DNA from: SYFY01 sp031385325
Lineage (GTDB): Bacteria; Pseudomonadota; Gammaproteobacteria; Pseudomonadales; Azotimanducaceae
DNA: 64,000 nt
Assembly (NCBI GenBank): GCA_031385325.1
Contig: JANNBJ010000123.1
Coordinates: forward strand, 7,740-71,739
Reading direction: 5' to 3'
The notes under the pieces were generated by a model. That model ran no database searches. It had not been told where the DNA came from and was given only the letters and a program-made list of their open reading frames with translations. A program made the position numbers and the translations under genes. Numbering within the stretch: position 1 is the stretch's first letter; each line of letters begins with the position of its first letter. This document shows, one piece after another, positions 61,807 through 64,000 of the stretch.

Positions 61807-62457
61807 ATGACTAGTTCGCCCCCAGGGTCACAAAGACTCATCCTGTTGAACGGCTCCTCAAGCGCCGGAAAAACCACACTCGCCCTGAAACTTCAGCAAT
61901 TGCTGGCCGAGCCTTTCCAGCACATCGCGCTTGATCAGTTTCGCGACGGCATGGCCGGTCGCTTTCGCGGATTCAATTCGCCACCCGAAAGCCCAGGCGG
62001 TCTCGGGCTCAATATCGTGCCAATGGATTCCGACGAGGGTCGCCTGACCCATATCCAGTTCGGTAGCGCTGGCGAGCAGATGTTACGAGGCATGCGTCGG
62101 GCAATCGCTGCGTTTGCGCTCGCTGGCAACAACGTCATCATCGATGACCTGCTTTTCAAACGCGCTTACCTGATCGACTATGTCGAAGCGCTGGCCGGTC
62201 TGGATACCTGGTTTATCGGCGTGCGTTGCAGCCGCGATGTCGTGCAGGAACGCGAAGGCAAACGGATGGGTAGATTTCCTGGAACAGCGATTTCCCATTT
62301 CAAGCAGGTGCACGCACATGGCGCCGCTTATGATCTTGAAGTTGATACGTCAGCCACTTCTCCGCGCCATTGCGCTGAAGCCATCATCGCGCGATTGCAG
62401 CGAGCGCCAGAGAGTTTTCCTTGTCTTGCCCGTTCTATTGCTTCAAGCGGATTGTAA
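61807..62457 (+). CDS. Chloramphenicol phosphotransferase-like P-loop kinase
   Basis: About 216 aa from ATG 61807. N-terminal Walker A LILLNGSSSAGKTTLALKLQ, then ALDQFRDGMAGRFRGFNSPP, VIIDDLLFKRAYLIDYVEAL and GVRCSRDVVQEREGKRMGRF (Arg-rich lid). Matches the CPT family, in which the Streptomyces enzyme phosphorylates chloramphenicol; most members have no known substrate. Convergent with the HCCA-isomerase-like gene, 15-base overlap. Confidence 0.88.
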   Translation: MTSSPPGSQRLILLNGSSSAGKTTLALKLQQLLAEPFQHIALDQFRDGMAGRFRGFNSPPESPGGLGLNIVPMDSDEGRLTHIQFGSAGEQMLRGMRRAIAAFALAGNNVIIDDLLFKRAYLIDYVEALAGLDTWFIGVRCSRDVVQEREGKRMGRFPGTAISHFKQVHAHGAAYDLEVDTSATSPRHCAEAIIARLQRAPESFPCLARSIASSGL

Positions 62458-63051
62458 TTTCAGACGAGCCTCGATCAGGGGCAAACGATCGTTGCCGAAG
62501 TACATGTCCGTATCATCGATGAAAAAGGTTGGTGATCCGAATCCGCCACGTTTGATCAGCTCTTCGGTATTGGCTCGCAGACGGTCCTTGTAGGGCGCAC
62601 TGTCGATCGCCGAAAAGAACTGTTCAACGTTGAGACCCAGGTTCGCAACGATTGGCGCGATGGTCTCGGATTGGGAGATGTCCTTGAGTTCTCGCCAGTA
62701 GGCGGAAAAAAACGCCCGTGCATACGGCACCAGGCAATCCTGCTCGAGAGCAAAAAAAGCACCGCGCATGACCTTGACCGAATTGACGGGAAACACTGGC
62801 GGGTTACCGATTTCAACGCCGACATACCTCGCCCAATCCTGCAGATCCTTGGTGTAGTACTTCTGCTTCGCAGGGACCGGTTTTTCACGATTCTGGTACA
62901 CACTCGGATTGACCGTGTTGAAAACCCCACCCACCAGAAACGGTCGATACACCACCTGACAAGACAAGCGTGGCAGGATTTGTTGCAGGGATTCAAAACC
63001 CAGCCACGTCCATGGACTCGAGCAGTCAAAGAACATTTCCAGCTTGTGCAT
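62443..63051 (-). CDS. DsbA-like / 2-hydroxychromene-2-carboxylate isomerase-family protein
   Basis: About 202 aa from ATG 63051, with GGGGA just upstream. Thioredoxin-fold N-terminus MFFDCSSPWTWLGFESLQ with Ser in the place of the redox Cys pair, as in HCCA isomerase and kappa-class GST. Later FPVNSVKVMRGAFFALEQ and GGFGSPTFFIDDTDMYFGND are typical. No CxxC, so a disulfide function is unlikely; glutathione-dependent isomerisation is plausible. Confidence 0.9.
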   Translation of the reverse strand: MHKLEMFFDCSSPWTWLGFESLQQILPRLSCQVVYRPFLVGGVFNTVNPSVYQNREKPVPAKQKYYTKDLQDWARYVGVEIGNPPVFPVNSVKVMRGAFFALEQDCLVPYARAFFSAYWRELKDISQSETIAPIVANLGLNVEQFFSAIDSAPYKDRLRANTEELIKRGGFGSPTFFIDDTDMYFGNDRLPLIEARLKLQSA

Positions 63052-63171
63052 CTTCAATCCCCTACTTTGGCTGGGCCAGCTTGCGATGTAGTGGTGTCAT
63101 GTGGTCGTGTCATGTTGACATGTTTGCACCCGGCAGATCAGATTGTCCTGACTTGGGGCGAGGAAACAAAC

Positions 63172-63918
63172 ATGTTGGCCGACCGATTGCGGGCGCTGGT
63201 TGAATCCGCGAAGCGCATTGTCTTCTTTACCGGCGCGGGCATCAGCACGGATTCTGGCATCCCCGATTTCCGCAGCCCTGGCACCGGGCTGTGGACCAAG
63301 ATGAAACCCATCCAGTTCCAGGATTTCATGGCTTCCGATGACGTGCGCCAGGAGTCCTGGCGTCGCCGCTTCGAGAATGAGCGCGTGATGGAAAACGCCA
63401 AACCCAATCGCGGTCATTTTGCCGTCGCACAACTTGTGAATACCGGCAAGGCATCTGCTGTGATCACGCAGAATGTGGACAACCTGCACCAGAATTCCGG
63501 AGTCCATCCAGACCAGGTCATCGAACTCCATGGCAATGCAACCTATGCCCATTGCCTGCGCTGTTTCACGCGTTATGAACTCGCCGCAGTGGAATCGGAC
63601 TACCGTCGGATCGGCCGGGTGGACCCCTGTACCCGTTGCGGCGGCATCATCAAGAGCGCAACGATTTCGTTCGGGCAATCCATGCCGGAACAAGAGATGC
63701 AACGCGCACAGGAAGAGACCGAAGCCTGCGACCTCATGATCGTACTGGGTTCCTCTCTGGTTGTGTTTCCTGCCGCTGGTTTCCCCGAATACGCCAAACG
63801 GCGGGGAGCCAGACTGGCCATCGTCAATCGCGAAACAACCCCGCTCGATGACATCGCCGATGTCGTGGTTCACGACAGCATAGGCTCCACGATGGGATAC
63901 GTGGCCGGCGTCAATTAA
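63172..63918 (+). CDS. Sirtuin (NAD-dependent protein deacylase)
   Basis: 248 aa from ATG 63172 with GAGGAA seven bases upstream; the upstream open frame is not used. Motifs: FTGAGISTDSGIPDFRSPGT, ITQNVDNLHQNSGVHPDQVI, ELHGNATYAHCLRC (catalytic His), the second zinc pair CTRCGG, and LGSSLVVFPAAGFPEYAKRR. Removes acetyl or other acyl groups from protein lysines using NAD. No clear partner acetyltransferase is near. Confidence 0.94.
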   Translation: MLADRLRALVESAKRIVFFTGAGISTDSGIPDFRSPGTGLWTKMKPIQFQDFMASDDVRQESWRRRFENERVMENAKPNRGHFAVAQLVNTGKASAVITQNVDNLHQNSGVHPDQVIELHGNATYAHCLRCFTRYELAAVESDYRRIGRVDPCTRCGGIIKSATISFGQSMPEQEMQRAQEETEACDLMIVLGSSLVVFPAAGFPEYAKRRGARLAIVNRETTPLDDIADVVVHDSIGSTMGYVAGVN

Positions 63919-63938
63919 GAGAGGGGCTACCAGACGAC

Positions 63939-64000
63939 TCAGCGATCCGTCGCCAGTTGCACCAGCTGTTCGGCAAATCGTTCGATGTCGGCGAGCTTGT
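63939..64000 (-). CDS. 3' end of a minus-strand gene (unidentified)
   Basis: The last 62 bases read in one minus-strand frame as ...KLADIERFAEQLVQLATDR then TGA. Composition and codon use are gene-like, and it converges on the sirtuin gene with 20 bases between. Too short to identify. Confidence 0.5.
   Translation of the reverse strand, partial: KLADIERFAEQLVQLATDR

Noticed and set aside
62671..63171. Extended N-terminus of the sirtuin
   Set aside because: Antisense to the HCCA-isomerase-like gene; ATG 63172 has a good ribosome-binding site and fits the family start.
1..64000. CRISPR arrays, tRNA/rRNA genes, insertion sequences, prophage
   Set aside because: No regularly spaced repeats, no tRNA-like or rRNA-like stretches and no transposase, integrase or phage protein signatures were seen by reading; a tRNA or repeat scan would be needed to exclude small ones.

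Overview
The window looks like part of a gammaproteobacterial chromosome, probably free-living. The evidence is a type II secretion operon in E-F-G-H-I-J-K-L-M order, a FecI/FecR/TonB-receptor unit, aerobic HemF, acyl-CoA oxidation genes and a large exopolysaccharide locus of the kind seen near exosortase-A systems. Lineage below class is not claimed. No rRNA, tRNA, CRISPR array, insertion sequence or phage gene was seen. Genes are tightly packed, many with ATGA or GTGA stop/start overlaps.

Layout. 1-3.0 kb (minus): FecI-type sigma factor, FecR anti-sigma factor and the 5' part of a TonB-dependent receptor with an STN domain. 3.1-10.8 kb (plus): gspE-M; gspC, gspD and gspN are absent here. 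10.9-13.6 kb: a short DUF1631-like protein, an unrecognised secreted protein with a small Cys-rich lipoprotein candidate, and a conserved membrane protein. 13.6-39.5 kb (almost all minus): exopolysaccharide locus with two polyprenyl-phosphate sugar transferases, Wzz/GumC-type chain-length protein, flippase, Wzy-like polymerase/ligase, WecG/TagA glycosyltransferase, WecB epimerase, AsnB-type amidotransferase, three NodB/polysaccharide-deacetylase-like proteins and two sulfotransferases.

Inside it (16.8-25.0 kb) is an uninterrupted block that standard polysaccharide assembly does not explain: a DltA/NRPS-like adenylating ligase, a fused double alpha/beta hydrolase with non-serine elbow residues, a GH2 beta-mannosidase-like protein with an altered acid/base position, a DUF1839 protein resembling the carrier-to-amino-sugar acyltransferase BtrH, an acyl-CoA-dehydrogenase-type flavoprotein, and a stand-alone carrier protein. 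I read it as a carrier-protein route that activates, oxidises and transfers an amino acid or acyl group onto the polysaccharide. This is the best candidate for an undescribed system.

39.6-47.6 kb: acyl-CoA/ketone catabolism (acyl-CoA dehydrogenase, MFS transporter, luciferase-like oxidoreductase, methylsuccinyl-CoA-dehydrogenase-like protein, thiolase, HMG-CoA-synthase-like protein with a C-terminal zinc-ribbon/OB domain). 47.7-52.8 kb: hemF and a single-module C-A-T-TE nonribosomal peptide synthetase. 52.8-57 kb: BON lipoprotein, SMP-30 lactonase-like protein, lone ExbD, unknown protein, threonine aldolase. 56.9-61.5 kb (minus): a coupled operon with two 4'-phosphopantetheinyl transferases, a CNT nucleoside transporter, an FMN 2-hydroxyacid dehydrogenase and a MOSC protein; these transferases could activate the carrier domains of both the NRPS and the polysaccharide block. 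61.8-64 kb: CPT-like kinase, HCCA-isomerase/DsbA-like protein, sirtuin, and the 3' end of a minus-strand gene.
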